NCBI RefSeq assembly: GCF_014203235.1
Contig: NZ_JACHIN010000009.1
Location: 127,539-191,538, forward strand
Direction of reading: 5' to 3'
Source: Nonomuraea endophytica
GTDB lineage: Bacteria; Actinomycetota; Actinomycetes; Streptosporangiales; Streptosporangiaceae
Length of the DNA: 64,000 nt
Shown: positions 54,887 through 63,925 of the stretch, piece by piece
Layout of the letters: each line of letters begins with the position of its first letter
Position numbering within the stretch: the first letter of the stretch is position 1
Translations under genes and position numbers: made by a program
Notes under the pieces: model-generated
What the model was told of the DNA's origin: nothing
The model's database searches: none
What the model saw: the letters and a program-made list of their open reading frames with translations, nothing else

Positions 54887-55654
54887 GTGGGCCTGCGCGA
54901 CCTGGTCTACCGGGTGTACGAACACCGGCTGGAGGCCAAGCTCAAGCTGTCGAAGGGCAATGGCCCCCGGCACGTAGGCGTCATCATCGACGGCAACCGC
55001 CGATGGGCCCGCTCGATGGGTCTGGAGGACGTCAGCAGAGGGCACCGTAAGGGCGCCGACAAGATCTCCGAGCTGCTCACCTGGTGCCGTGAGGCGGGGG
55101 TGGAGGTCGTGACCGTCTGGATGTTGTCCAGCGACAACCTCAACCGCCCCAAGGACGAGCTGGAGCTTCTCCTGCGCATCATCGAGGACGTGGTGCAGGA
55201 GCTGGTCGAGGAGGGCTGGCGGATCAGCCCGGTCGGCGCGCTCGATCTGTTGCCGGACAGGACGGCAAATGTCCTGAAAAACGCAAAGGAAGTCACATCG
55301 CACCGTCCAGGGTTGATTGTGAACGTTGCGGTTGGGTATGGAGGAAGACGTGAGATTGCCGATGCGGTGCGCTCACTCCTCCAGGAGCAAGCAAGCAAGG
55401 GAGCCAGCATCGAGGACCTCGTCGAGGTTCTCGATGTCGAGCACATCGCCGAGCATCTCTACACTCGCGGCCAGCCCGACCCGGACCTTCTCATCCGGAC
55501 CTCGGGAGAGCAGCGGCTTTCCGGGTTCATGCTCTGGCAGAGCGCTCATTCCGAGTTCTATTTCTGCGAGGCCTACTGGCCCGACTTCCGCAGGGTCGAC
55601 TTCCTGCGGGCGCTGCGCGACTACGCCGCGAGACACCGTCGTTACGGTTCCTGA
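54887..55654 (+). CDS. uppS: Isoprenyl (cis-prenyl) diphosphate synthase
   Basis: The 255-residue enzyme condenses isopentenyl diphosphate in cis configuration to make prenyl carriers for the cell wall. The catalytic Asp35 lies in HVGVIIDGNRRWAR, and the C-terminal diphosphate-binding region is 'DPDLLIRTSGEQRLSGFMLWQSAHSEFYF'. It resembles the Rv1086-type short-chain synthase in context (near phoH2), but chain length cannot be read from sequence here. GTG 54887 has GGGAGGG at 5 nt. A 12-bp terminator hairpin begins 33 nt after the stop. Confidence 0.94.
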   Translation: MGLRDLVYRVYEHRLEAKLKLSKGNGPRHVGVIIDGNRRWARSMGLEDVSRGHRKGADKISELLTWCREAGVEVVTVWMLSSDNLNRPKDELELLLRIIEDVVQELVEEGWRISPVGALDLLPDRTANVLKNAKEVTSHRPGLIVNVAVGYGGRREIADAVRSLLQEQASKGASIEDLVEVLDVEHIAEHLYTRGQPDPDLLIRTSGEQRLSGFMLWQSAHSEFYFCEAYWPDFRRVDFLRALRDYAARHRRYGS

Positions 55655-55687
55655 TCCCGCATGGGGGTATCAGGTACGTAACGTTGA

Positions 55688-55714
55688 AAGTGACCGGCCG
55701 AAGGCCGGTCACTT
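55688..55714 (+). terminator. Terminator hairpin after uppS
   Basis: AAGTGACCGGCC (55688-55699) pairs perfectly with GGCCGGTCACTT (55703-55714) across a GAA loop: a 12-bp stem starting 33 nt after the uppS stop. No U-tract follows. It separates uppS from the phoH leader. Confidence 0.8.
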
Positions 55715-55752
55715 CGGAGGGGGCCCGCCTTTGCTGCGCAATCTGCTGAGGG

Positions 55753-55844
55753 GGGCCGGACCCCGGCGCCCTTCGGCGGGCGCGGGTCCGGTCCGATTCC
55801 CACCTCGTCTGCAGGGCGCCTGTCCCCATGGGCGCCCGGGGGAG
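55753..55844 (+). promoter_or_regulatory. Structured 5' leader of the PhoH gene
   Basis: A long hairpin at 55753-55794 has CCGGACCC/GGGTCCGG and GCGCCC/GGGCGC stems separated by a 2-nt bulge, extended by three further pairs, about 17 bp in total. A second hairpin GGGCGCC/GGCGCCC (55814-55820, 55831-55837) has a CCCC loop (55824-55827) that could pair with the GGGGGAG ribosome site at 55838-55844. Confidence 0.5.
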
Positions 55845-55849
55845 AACGT

Positions 55850-57169
55850 GTGGCAGTGTCCTCGAGCAACCCTTCGACCAACCCCGGCAAGCGCACCTAC
55901 GTGCTGGACACGTCGGTCCTTCTAGCCGACCCGGCGGCGATGACCAGATTCGCCGAGCATGAGGTCGTCCTCCCGATCGTCGTGATCACGGAGCTGGAAG
56001 GGAAGCGGAACCATCCTGAACTCGGCTACTTCGCGCGCAAAGCGTTGCGTTACCTCGACGACCTGCGCGTGCAATACGGCAGGCTCGACGAGCCCATGCC
56101 CACCGGGGAAGGCACGATCAGGGTTGAACTCAACCACAGCGACCCGTCCATCCTGCCCGTAGGCTTCCGCCTCGGCGACAACGACACCCGCATCCTCACC
56201 GTGGCCCGTTCGCTGGCCGCCGAGGGGCGCGACGTCGTGCTGGTCTCCAAGGACCTGCCCTTGCGGGTCAAGGCGGCCTCGATCGGCCTGTCGGCGGAGG
56301 AATACCGCGCCGAACTGGTCGTGGAGTCGGGCTGGACGGGGATGGCCGAGATCCAGGTGACCACCGAGGACGTCGAGACGCTCTTCGAGCACGGCGCCGC
56401 GGAACTGGAGGAGGCCAGGGACCTGCCCGCGCACACCGGGCTGCGGCTGCTGTCGAGCAAGGGCTCGGCGCTGGGCCGGGTGCTGCCCGACAAGTCGGTC
56501 AAGCTGGTGCGGGGCGACCGCGAGGTGTTCGGGCTGCACGGCCGCTCGGCCGAGCAGCGCATCGCGCTGGAACTCCTGATGGACCCCGAGATCGGCATCG
56601 TGTCGCTGGGCGGCCGGGCCGGCACCGGAAAGTCCGCCCTGGCGCTCTGCGCGGGTCTGGAGGCCGTTCTGGAGCGCCGCCAGCACCGCAAGGTCGTGGT
56701 CTTCCGCCCGCTGTACGCGGTGGGCGGCCAGGAGCTCGGCTACCTTCCCGGCACCGAGGGCGAGAAGATGGGCCCCTGGGCCCAGGCCGTCTACGACACC
56801 CTGGGCGCGGTGACCACGCCTGAGGTGATCGAGGAGGTCATCGATCGGGGCATGCTGGAGGTGCTTCCGCTCACCCACATCCGCGGCCGGTCGCTGCACG
56901 ACGCGTTCGTGATCGTGGACGAGGCGCAGTCGCTGGAGCGCGGGGTGCTGCTGACGGTGCTGAGCCGCATCGGCGCCAACTCCCGCGTGGTGCTCACCCA
57001 CGACATCGCCCAGCGCGACAATCTGCGGGTGGGCCGTCACGACGGCGTCGTGGCGGTGGTGGAGAAGCTCAAGGGCCATCCGCTGTTCGCCCACGTGACG
57101 CTGACCAGGTCCGAGCGTTCGCCGATCGCGGCGCTGGTGACGGAGATGCTGGAGGACATCACTCTGTAG
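55850..57169 (+). CDS. phoH2: PIN-PhoH fusion protein (PhoH2 type)
   Basis: The 439-residue protein joins an N-terminal PIN ribonuclease domain (Asp20 in [12 protein letters not shown]; '[10 protein letters not shown]'; '[11 protein letters not shown]') to a C-terminal PhoH ATPase (Walker [13 protein letters not shown] near residue 254; Walker [13 protein letters not shown]; '[12 protein letters not shown]'). PhoH2 proteins are RNA helicase/ribonucleases, in mycobacteria preceded by an antitoxin-like gene; no such gene is seen directly upstream here. GTG 55850 has GGGGGAG at 5 nt. A highly structured leader precedes it. Its 3' end overlaps the convergent lipoprotein by 11 bp. Confidence 0.93.
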   Translation: MAVSSSNPSTNPGKRTYVLDTSVLLADPAAMTRFAEHEVVLPIVVITELEGKRNHPELGYFARKALRYLDDLRVQYGRLDEPMPTGEGTIRVELNHSDPSILPVGFRLGDNDTRILTVARSLAAEGRDVVLVSKDLPLRVKAASIGLSAEEYRAELVVESGWTGMAEIQVTTEDVETLFEHGAAELEEARDLPAHTGLRLLSSKGSALGRVLPDKSVKLVRGDREVFGLHGRSAEQRIALELLMDPEIGIVSLGGRAGTGKSALALCAGLEAVLERRQHRKVVVFRPLYAVGGQELGYLPGTEGEKMGPWAQAVYDTLGAVTTPEVIEEVIDRGMLEVLPLTHIRGRSLHDAFVIVDEAQSLERGVLLTVLSRIGANSRVVLTHDIAQRDNLRVGRHDGVVAVVEKLKGHPLFAHVTLTRSERSPIAALVTEMLEDITL

Positions 57170-57707
57170 CGTCCTTCAGTTTCCCGCAGATGTGTTGCCC
57201 CTCGTCCTGGGGCGCCCTGCTGGGGAACTGACGGATGATCTTCACCTGCTCGAACTGTGTCTCCTGCTGGGCGGTGCAGACGATCTGCTTCTTGCCCAGC
57301 AGGGGCAGCGGCCCGGTGCCCTTGATGTACACGGTCAGCGTGGACGTCCTCGGCAGCCGGGTCTCGTCGCGGGTCTCCGGGTCGAGCGAGTCCTGCATGC
57401 CTTCGTAGGTGAAGCCGCGCAGGGCGGTGTGCAGACCGCCCAACTGCCGGCCGTTGGCCTGGAACAACGCGGTGAGCAGGCTGTCCACGGTGTCGTTCTC
57501 CACGTCGGCCGGCTCCCTGGTCAGCGCGAAGCGCGCGCGCCTGCTGTCCTGCCGCTGCTCGACCGGCTTGAGCAGGTAGATGGTCTTGGACGGCGGCGGG
57601 ATCTTGACCGTCGGGGGTCCCGACACGTCCACCACGTTCGTGGGCGTGACCCCGCAGCCCGCCACCGCGAGGAGCAGGCCTGCCGCCAGCGCTCGCCGGC
57701 CGTTCAT
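57159..57707 (-). CDS. Lipoprotein, possibly GerMN-like, downstream of the two-component genes
   Basis: The 182-residue lipoprotein has lipobox L-A-V-A-G-Cys18. Its mature part contains '[26 protein letters not shown]' and '[31 protein letters not shown]', reminiscent of GerMN domains in LpqB-like lipoproteins, but I am not sure. Two cysteines near the end (VCTAQQ, HICGKL) could form a disulfide. It overlaps the histidine kinase stop by 4 bp, so it is the third gene of the response regulator-kinase-lipoprotein operon and may act as an accessory sensor. Confidence 0.75.
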   Translation of the reverse strand: MNGRRALAAGLLLAVAGCGVTPTNVVDVSGPPTVKIPPPSKTIYLLKPVEQRQDSRRARFALTREPADVENDTVDSLLTALFQANGRQLGGLHTALRGFTYEGMQDSLDPETRDETRLPRTSTLTVYIKGTGPLPLLGKKQIVCTAQQETQFEQVKIIRQFPSRAPQDEGQHICGKLKDATE

Positions 57708-59113
57708 CGGCCCGGCAGCCAGACCGTGAACAGGGTGCCTGGACCCTGCCTGCGCACCGAGATGGTGCCGTTGTGCAGGTGTACGTTAGCCCTGGTGATG
57801 GCCAGGCCGAGCCCGCTGCCCTGGCTGCGCGAGCGTCCCGCTCCCGCCTTGAAGAACCGGTCGAAGACGTACGGCAGCGCCTCCTCCGGAATCCCGGCGC
57901 CGTGGTCGCGTACCTTCATCTCCAGTCCGTTCTCCGTGCCTCTGGCCGACACCTGGACCGGCGGGCCGCCGTGTTTGATGGCGTTGCCCACCAGGTTGGC
58001 GACGATCACGTCGAAGCGGCGCGGGTCCACGGTGGCGGCGAGTCCCTTGGCCACGTTCACCTCCACGGTCTCCGTCCAGCCGCGTGTCTCCAGGCTGTCA
58101 TGGATGGCGTCGTACACGTTGACGGATTCCACGTTGAGCGTGGCCGTGCCGGCGTCGAAGCGGCTGACCTCGATGAGGTGCTCGACGAGGTGGCGCAGCC
58201 GTTCGATCTCCGACAGCACGAGCCTGACCGCCTCGGCGGGCGCGTCGGGCAGCCGCTCGGCCTCCTCCATGAGCATGTCGGCCACAGCGGTCATCGCGGT
58301 CAGGGGCGTGCGCAGCTCGTGCGAGACGTCGGCGACGAAGCGGCGCGAGAGGGCCTCCAGGGCGCGGAGTTCGGAGACGCTGAGCTCCAGCGCGGCGGCG
58401 GCGTCGTTGAACCTGGCGGTCAGCGCGGCCAGTTCGTCCTGGCCGTGCACGGGCAGCCGGGTGTCGAGGCGGCCCTCGCCGAGCGCCTGGGCGGCGGCGC
58501 TGAGGCGGCGTACGGGCAGCAGCACGCTTCTGGCCGAGACCAGCGCGACGCCGAGCGCGATCAGCACGATGAGCGCGCCGCCCTGCGCGAGCGAGCCCTT
58601 GAGGGTGGTGAGCTGGTCCTCTTCCTCGCGCATGGAGAAGAAGACGAAGGCGCGCAGCCCGCTGGCCTCGGGCACGGGGCCGTCCCTGCGGTAGACCTCG
58701 GCGCCGACGATCAGCCACACGTCGTCGCCGATCACCTGGCGCTGCTTGACCACGCCGCCGCGGGCCCTGCCGTGCAGCTCGTGCGGGACGTTGGCCATCG
58801 ACAGCGGGCCCTCGGAGAAGCTGAGGTGGCCGTACTCCAGCGCGACGCTGCGGGCGGGGCCGTTGAGCGCGTCGGCCAGTTGTTGCAGGTCCTTGTAGTC
58901 GGGCGCGGCCTCGCCCTGGCGCAGCGTGCCGACCGGGAAGGTGATCTGGCGCAGCTCCCTGGTGACCAGGTCGACGGCGCTGTCCTCGGCCCGCTGGATG
59001 AGGGCGGCCTTGGCCAGCTCGTAGCCGATGGTGGCGACCATGACCGAGGCCGCCACGGCGACGAGCGTGAACGTGATGACCAGGCGGGCGCGCAGTCCGG
59101 TGGGCAGCCGCAT
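57704..59113 (-). CDS. OmpR-class sensor histidine kinase
   Basis: The 469-residue kinase has two membrane helices (about 9-30 and 178-198) with an outer sensor domain between them. A HAMP linker (LLPVRRLSAAAQALGEGRLDTRLPVHG), HisKA with FVADVSHELRTPLTAM, and HATPase with N-box NLVGNAIKHGG and G-box RSQGSGLGLAI follow. The start is ATG 59113, overlapping the regulator's TGA by one base. It resembles envelope-stress kinases of the CseC/AfsQ2 type by layout. The lipoprotein gene translated with it also recalls the cse operon arrangement (inference). Confidence 0.92.
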   Translation of the reverse strand: MRLPTGLRARLVITFTLVAVAASVMVATIGYELAKAALIQRAEDSAVDLVTRELRQITFPVGTLRQGEAAPDYKDLQQLADALNGPARSVALEYGHLSFSEGPLSMANVPHELHGRARGGVVKQRQVIGDDVWLIVGAEVYRRDGPVPEASGLRAFVFFSMREEEDQLTTLKGSLAQGGALIVLIALGVALVSARSVLLPVRRLSAAAQALGEGRLDTRLPVHGQDELAALTARFNDAAAALELSVSELRALEALSRRFVADVSHELRTPLTAMTAVADMLMEEAERLPDAPAEAVRLVLSEIERLRHLVEHLIEVSRFDAGTATLNVESVNVYDAIHDSLETRGWTETVEVNVAKGLAATVDPRRFDVIVANLVGNAIKHGGPPVQVSARGTENGLEMKVRDHGAGIPEEALPYVFDRFFKAGAGRSRSQGSGLGLAITRANVHLHNGTISVRRQGPGTLFTVWLPGR

Positions 59114-59793
59114 CACGGAGGGCTGAACCGGTAGCCGAAGCCGCGGACGGTGTGGATGAACACCGGCTCGGCCGGGCGCGGTTCGATCTTCGCCCGCACG
59201 CGCTGCACACAGGCGTCGACGAGGCGGGAGTCGGCCACGTGGGTGTGGTCCCAGACGACGCGCAGCAGGTAGCGCCGGTTGAGCACCTGGCCGGGATGGC
59301 GCACGAGCTCCAGCAGCAGCCGCAGCTCGGTGGGGGTCAGGTGGATCTCCTTGTTGGCCAGCGTGACCTTGAGCGCGCCCCGGTCGATCATGAGGTCGCC
59401 GAAGGAGATGCGGTCGGACGAGGCCGACTCGGCGCGGCGCAGGATGGCCCTGATCCGCGCGTCCAGCACCCGGGGCTCGACCGGCTTGACCACGTAGTCG
59501 TCGGCGCCGGCCTCCAGCCCGACCACGACGTCGAGGTCGTCGCCGCGGGCGGTGAGCAGGATGACCGGAAGCTGGTCCAGGCGGCGGATGCGGCGGCACA
59601 CCTCGACTCCGTCGATCCCCGGCAGCATCACGTCGAGGATGGCGATCTCCGGGCGGCGGGACCTGATGTGGTCGAGCGCCTCCTCGCCCGTGGCGTAGGA
59701 CGTCACGGAGTGCCCCTGCCGGGTCAGCGCCAGCTCCAGGGCGGTGCGGACGGAGGGGTCGTCTTCGACGAGGAGGATGCCAGCCACGCGCAC
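59113..59793 (-). CDS. OmpR/PhoB-family response regulator
   Basis: The 226-residue protein has a receiver domain (LVEDDPSVRTALE; phospho-acceptor Asp in AILDVMLPGIDG; LLTARGD; VVKPV) and a winged-helix output domain ending 'VFIHTVRGFGYRFSPP'. GTG 59793 is chosen because GGAAG lies 7 nt upstream; a GTG two codons later is possible. It heads the regulator-kinase-lipoprotein operon. The divergent gene is a lytic transglycosylase, which could be one of its targets. An imperfect dyad, TGTCATAAAAATGTGACA, lies at 59827-59844. Confidence 0.92.
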   Translation of the reverse strand: MRVAGILLVEDDPSVRTALELALTRQGHSVTSYATGEEALDHIRSRRPEIAILDVMLPGIDGVEVCRRIRRLDQLPVILLTARGDDLDVVVGLEAGADDYVVKPVEPRVLDARIRAILRRAESASSDRISFGDLMIDRGALKVTLANKEIHLTPTELRLLLELVRHPGQVLNRRYLLRVVWDHTHVADSRLVDACVQRVRAKIEPRPAEPVFIHTVRGFGYRFSPP

Positions 59794-59826
59794 ATTATTC
59801 TTCCACGCCGCGAATATCCGTGTTCT

Positions 59827-59844
59827 GTCATAAAAATGTGACAT
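59827..59844. promoter_or_regulatory. Imperfect dyad upstream of the response regulator
   Basis: TGTCATAAAAATGTGACA has outer arms TGTCA/TGACA and lies about 34-51 bp upstream of the response-regulator start, in a position suited to autoregulation. Its resemblance to the CRP-like site 95 bp away is only partial. Confidence 0.4.
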
Positions 59845-59921
59845 CCCTGGGAAGCGCGGGCGGAAGTCTGTAATGAGGCTCTCCCTTCGGTCAGCGGGGC
59901 GCGAGGGGCGGGCCTTACGCA

Positions 59922-59937
59922 TGTGACAAAAGTCACA
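59922..59937. promoter_or_regulatory. Perfect CRP-type palindrome
   Basis: TGTGACAAAAGTCACA matches the CRP/GlxR consensus TGTGA-N6-TCACA at every fixed position and is a perfect dyad. It lies about 109 bp upstream of the lytic transglycosylase and 129 bp from the response regulator, in the 252-bp divergent gap. Confidence 0.65.
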
Positions 59938-60045
59938 GTCGTGAAAGAAAAACCTGTGTGGCCTGCTGATCAGTCAATGGAACACCAACCAGATGTCGCG
60001 TTTTGGTTGCGGACCACCCCCTGGGACAGGGCATTCTCATAGGTC

Positions 60046-60744
60046 GTGAGCCCTGGTCCGGAGTTGAAGGAGCGCGCGGCGCCGCCGTCTCGCCGCAAGA
60101 AGAAGGCGATGACCCCGAAGCGCGTGCTGATCTTCGGTTTGGCGGCCGTGGTCGTGGCCGGTGGCGGCGGTTTCACCGCCTACACCGCGTTCCAGAACTC
60201 CAAGGCCGTCCACGAGCCCATCTCCCCCGAGGAGTGGGGCAAGATCGCCATGGGCGACTTCTACTCGCCTGATCCCAAGGCCGACTCCTACAAGGCCGCG
60301 GCGGTCACGGCGTACCAGAAGGACAAGCTCAAGAAGGAGCGCAAGGGCGTCGAGGGCCTCGACCCGGTCATCATCAAGAAGCGCGGTCCCGGCGGCGACG
60401 GCTTCCCGCCCGCCAACTTCCCGGTCGGCAGCAACCCCTCGCCCGGCAGCAACAAGGCGCTCGCCAAGGGGATGCTCGGCCAGTTCGGCTTCGGCGAGGA
60501 CCAGTGGGGCTGCCTGGAGAAGCTCTGGCACAAGGAGAGCGGCTGGAACGAGCGGGCCATGAACCGCTACTCCGGCGCCTACGGCATCCCCCAGTCGCTG
60601 CCCGGCAGCAAGATGGCCAGCGCGGGCGCCGACTGGCAGACCAACGCCGCCACCCAGATCGAGTGGGGCCTCGGCTACATCAAGGGCCGCTACGGCACGC
60701 CTTGCGGTGCTTGGGGCCATTCCCAGGCCAAGGGCTGGTACTGA
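60046..60744 (+). CDS. Secreted or anchored lytic-transglycosylase-like protein
   Basis: The protein is 232 residues from GTG 60046; ATG 60109 (MTPKRVLIFGL...) is an alternative with AAGAAGG before it. A membrane/signal helix spans LIFGLAAVVVAGGGGF. The C-terminal ~85 residues (WGCLEKLWHKESGWNERAMNRYSGAYGIPQSLPGSKMA ... YGTPCGAWGHSQAKGWY) form a compact SLT/aggregation-promoting-factor-like fold with the catalytic Glu in KESGWN and a likely Cys-Cys bridge. It should cleave peptidoglycan glycan strands. A perfect CRP-type site upstream suggests cAMP-linked or growth-phase control. Confidence 0.85.
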   Translation: MSPGPELKERAAPPSRRKKKAMTPKRVLIFGLAAVVVAGGGGFTAYTAFQNSKAVHEPISPEEWGKIAMGDFYSPDPKADSYKAAAVTAYQKDKLKKERKGVEGLDPVIIKKRGPGGDGFPPANFPVGSNPSPGSNKALAKGMLGQFGFGEDQWGCLEKLWHKESGWNERAMNRYSGAYGIPQSLPGSKMASAGADWQTNAATQIEWGLGYIKGRYGTPCGAWGHSQAKGWY

Positions 60745-60804
60745 CCCGCTATTCGATCGGCAAGCCGTCGCGCCTGATCCGGTACTACGGCGCACCCTGG
60801 CGGC

Positions 60805-62799
60805 ATGGCTATGAAGGTCAGCGTGATCGTCAGTGTCCATAATCCGGGTGCCGGCGCCGATCCGTGCATCCGCTCCGTGCTGGAGCAGACGCTGCCGCCG
60901 GAGGCGTACGAAGTGATCTTCGTGGACGACGGGTCCACGGACGGCATCGCGGAGCGGCTCGACACCGTGGCCGCGGTCCGCAGAAACGTGCGGGTCCTGC
61001 ATCTGCCGCACACCGGCTCGCCCATGCGCGGGCGCAACATCGGACTGGCCGCGGCCAAGGGCGAGTTCGTCTACTTCCTCGACCAGCGCGACCGCCTGGA
61101 GCGCACCGCGCTGGAACACATGTACGCGCGGGCCGGGGAGACCGACGCCGACGTGCTCGTCGGCCGCCTCGTGCGCGACTCGGGGCCGCCGCTGACCGCC
61201 TTCGAGGCCAGCACCGCCCGCGCCGACATCCTGCGTGACCGGCTGCTCAGCCTGCTCACGCCGCACAAGCTCTTCCGCCGGGCGTTCCTGGAGAAGCATC
61301 GGCTGGGCTTCGCCGTACCCGGGGGGCGGATGGCGGAGCAGGCGTTCGTGGTGCGCGCCTATCTCCTGGCCAAGGTCGTCGCGGTGATGGCCGACCAGGT
61401 CTGCTGCCACCTCGGCGAGCGCGAGGAGGCCGACGACGACCTGCGCACGGTCGCCGGCGAGCTGCTGTCGCTGCTGAACGTCGTCGACGAGCACACCGAG
61501 CAGGGCCGCCAGCGCGACCGCATGTACGCCCACTGGCTGCGCTCGGTGGTGCTTCGCCCGTTCCTCAGCGCCCGCTTCGCCGGGTCGTCGGTGGACCGCG
61601 GGAAGATGTTCACCACGAGCAGGGAGCTCGTGCTGGAGCGCTTCCCCGAGCGGCTCGACCGGCACCTGCCGGTGCACCTGCGCGCGGTCGCCGCGTTCCT
61701 GCGGGCCGGCCGCCTCGACCAGCTCGTCAGCTACGCCAACGCCACCCGCCGCGCCGACCTGCGCGCCGACCTGCTCGACGTGCGCTGGGACGGCCCCGTG
61801 CTCGCGCTCGGCCTGGCCGTGGAGGTGCTGGCCGCCGACGGCGAGCCCGCCCGCTACCGGCTGGAGGACGGGCGCCTGCGGTGGCTGCCGCCGTGCTCGC
61901 TCGACGACAAGATCCTGCCCGACGGCGTCACGGACGTCACGTCCGCCGTGGCGCGCGCCCGCATCGAGGTCTACGTACGGCACGCCGACACCGGCGTCGT
62001 CTACTTCCTGCCCGTCACCTACCACGTGGAGCGCGTGCCGGAGGCCGAGGACGTACGGCTGCGCATCGTCGGCGAGGCCAGGCTGGACGTGGCCGTCGCC
62101 GCGCTCGGCGCCCCGCTGGCCTCCGGCCAATGGGAGGTCCACGTCCGCATGTACGGCGGCGCCCTCCAGGCCAGAACCCGCGTACGCCGCCCCGACGGCC
62201 CGCTCAACTGCCTGGGCATCCTGGCCCAGCGCCCCAGGCGCCGCCTGGTCGTCCCGTGCTGGACCGACGCAGGGGAGCTGGGCCTGGCCATCGAGCCGCG
62301 CTCGTTCTCCGAGTCGATCGCCCTGGTCTCGCCGGGCGCCAGCATCCGCAGGCAGGAGAACCACATCTACGTGGTCGTGCCCGTGCCGTATGTGCCGCCG
62401 AGCGGCGGTCCTCCGCTGGAGCTGGTGCTGCGCAACACCGCCGGCCGCCTGCGCGAGATCTCCGCGCCCGCCTTGGTGGAGCCGGGCGTGCCGGGCAGGA
62501 TCGCGGGCCAGCTCGTGGCCAAGGTGCCGGTCAAGCGGCTGCTGCCGGGCCGCGACCGGCTCGGTCCCGGCGCCTGGATGTCCTCGCTGCGCGCCGAGGA
62601 CGACGAGGTGGGCCTGCGCTTCGGGCTGGAGATGCGCGGCAGCAGGGTCGAGGTGTGCGCGTCGACCGAGCTGGATCCGGCGCGGCGCTCGCCCATGGGA
62701 CGCGACACGATGCTGCGCCGCCTGGGCCGGCGGGTGCCGGGAGCCCGCCACCTGGTCCGCCTGGCCCGCGCGGGCAAGCACCGCTACCTCAAGGACTGA
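60805..62799 (+). CDS. Glycosyltransferase family 2 with long C-terminal extension
   Basis: The 664-residue protein starts with a GT-A domain (VSVIVSVHNPGAGADPCIRSVLEQTLPPEAYEVIFVDDGSTDG). The second acidic motif, usually DxD, appears as 'YFLDQRDRLE'. The last ~380 residues are beta-rich and resemble the sugar-binding C-terminus of TagF/polyglycerol or teichoic-acid-like transferases, though I am not sure. It may build a wall polymer at the membrane face; no membrane helix is seen. ATG 60805 and ATG 60811 are both possible starts. Its 3' end overlaps the convergent esterase gene by 11 bp. Confidence 0.88.
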   Translation: MAMKVSVIVSVHNPGAGADPCIRSVLEQTLPPEAYEVIFVDDGSTDGIAERLDTVAAVRRNVRVLHLPHTGSPMRGRNIGLAAAKGEFVYFLDQRDRLERTALEHMYARAGETDADVLVGRLVRDSGPPLTAFEASTARADILRDRLLSLLTPHKLFRRAFLEKHRLGFAVPGGRMAEQAFVVRAYLLAKVVAVMADQVCCHLGEREEADDDLRTVAGELLSLLNVVDEHTEQGRQRDRMYAHWLRSVVLRPFLSARFAGSSVDRGKMFTTSRELVLERFPERLDRHLPVHLRAVAAFLRAGRLDQLVSYANATRRADLRADLLDVRWDGPVLALGLAVEVLAADGEPARYRLEDGRLRWLPPCSLDDKILPDGVTDVTSAVARARIEVYVRHADTGVVYFLPVTYHVERVPEAEDVRLRIVGEARLDVAVAALGAPLASGQWEVHVRMYGGALQARTRVRRPDGPLNCLGILAQRPRRRLVVPCWTDAGELGLAIEPRSFSESIALVSPGASIRRQENHIYVVVPVPYVPPSGGPPLELVLRNTAGRLREISAPALVEPGVPGRIAGQLVAKVPVKRLLPGRDRLGPGAWMSSLRAEDDEVGLRFGLEMRGSRVEVCASTELDPARRSPMGRDTMLRRLGRRVPGARHLVRLARAGKHRYLKD

Positions 62800-63925
62800 C
62801 CCAGTCCTCCAGCTCCTCGAAGGCCTTCCTGAACTCGGGCAGGATCGGCCTGAGCCGGTCCGGATAGGCGTCGACCAGGGCGTCCAGGTGGTTGCCGCCC
62901 TCGACGCGGTGGTAGCGGAAGGGGCGGCGCGGCCCGACCATCTCGGCGTAGACGTCGGAGGAGCGGGCGATGGGCAGCAGGGCGTCCAGCGTGCCGTGGA
63001 CGGTGATGAGCGGCTTGGTGATCCGGCCGGTCAGCGCGATCTTCGCCACGGCCGCGTACGGCCGGCGCTCGGCGTACACGTAGTCGGCCGGTGCGCCGGT
63101 GTAGGCCGGGTCCAGTTCCTTCTGGTAGAGCTGCTGGGTGAGGTCCCAGTAGTACTGGCGGTGGAAGGGCCACAGGAACTCCGACTCCGGCGGGAAGCCG
63201 GCCCGCAGCGGGCCGTGTTTGAGCGCCGTGGGCAGGAAGTCCAGCAGGTTGTCGCCCTTCAGCCGCCAGAGCGTGCCCTCCCAGTCGACGCCGCCGTCGT
63301 AGAGGTGGCCGCGGTTCTCCAGCTGCCACCTGACCAGGTAGCCGCCGTTGGAGATGCCGGCCATCAGGGTGCGGGCGGGCGGCCTGCCGTACCGCTGCCT
63401 GACGACGGACTTGGCGGCGAGGGTGAGCTGGGTGACGCGGTGGTTCCACTCGGCGATGGCGTCGCCCGGGCGGCGGCCGTCGGTGTGGAAGTCGAGGCCG
63501 ACGTTGCCCTTGTCGGTGGCGGCGAAGGCGTAGCCCTTGGCGAGAACCCAGTCGGAGATGGTGAAGTCGTTGGCGTACTGCTCCCGGTTGCCGGGGGTGC
63601 CGGAGACGACCAGGCCGCCGTTCCAGTTCTTGGGCAGGCGGATGACGAACTGGGCGTCGTGGTTCCAGCCCCGGGTCTTGTTGCCGGTGGAGGTGTCGGG
63701 GAAGTAGCCGTCGATCTGGGTGCCGGGGACGCCGGTGGGGTTGGTGGTGGCCGCCGAGTGGAGGCCGGCCCAGTCGGCGGGGTCGGTGTGGCCGGTGGCG
63801 GCCGTGCCCGCGGTGGTGAGGTCGGCGAGGGCGGCGGTGACCGTGCGCTCGGCGCCGGGGACGGTGAGCTGCGGGGTGGCGACGAGCATGCCGCCGAGCA
63901 GGGTGAGGGCGGCTAAGGCGTGCAT
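62789..63925 (-). CDS. Secreted tannase / 3-hydroxybutyrate-oligomer-hydrolase-like esterase
   Basis: The 378-residue alpha/beta hydrolase has a signal peptide (MHALAALTLLGGMLVATPQL), a nucleophile elbow 'LMAGISNGGYLVRW' (G-x-S-N-G-G, typical of tannase-like and PHB-oligomer hydrolases), an acid residue in 'VHGTLDALLPI' and the catalytic His in 'VEGGNHLDALV'. It is probably exported and hydrolyses an ester polymer or plant-derived ester; the substrate is not determinable. Its start overlaps the stop of the next hydrolase by one base (TGATG), so the two are in one operon. Confidence 0.85.
   Translation of the reverse strand: MHALAALTLLGGMLVATPQLTVPGAERTVTAALADLTTAGTAATGHTDPADWAGLHSAATTNPTGVPGTQIDGYFPDTSTGNKTRGWNHDAQFVIRLPKNWNGGLVVSGTPGNREQYANDFTISDWVLAKGYAFAATDKGNVGLDFHTDGRRPGDAIAEWNHRVTQLTLAAKSVVRQRYGRPPARTLMAGISNGGYLVRWQLENRGHLYDGGVDWEGTLWRLKGDNLLDFLPTALKHGPLRAGFPPESEFLWPFHRQYYWDLTQQLYQKELDPAYTGAPADYVYAERRPYAAVAKIALTGRITKPLITVHGTLDALLPIARSSDVYAEMVGPRRPFRYHRVEGGNHLDALVDAYPDRLRPILPEFRKAFEELEDWVSP

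Noticed and set aside
59938-60045. c-di-AMP (ydaO-type) riboswitch before the lytic transglycosylase
   Set aside because: Such switches often precede actinobacterial wall hydrolases, but the ~110 bp here lack the conserved ydaO core and multi-stem layout.
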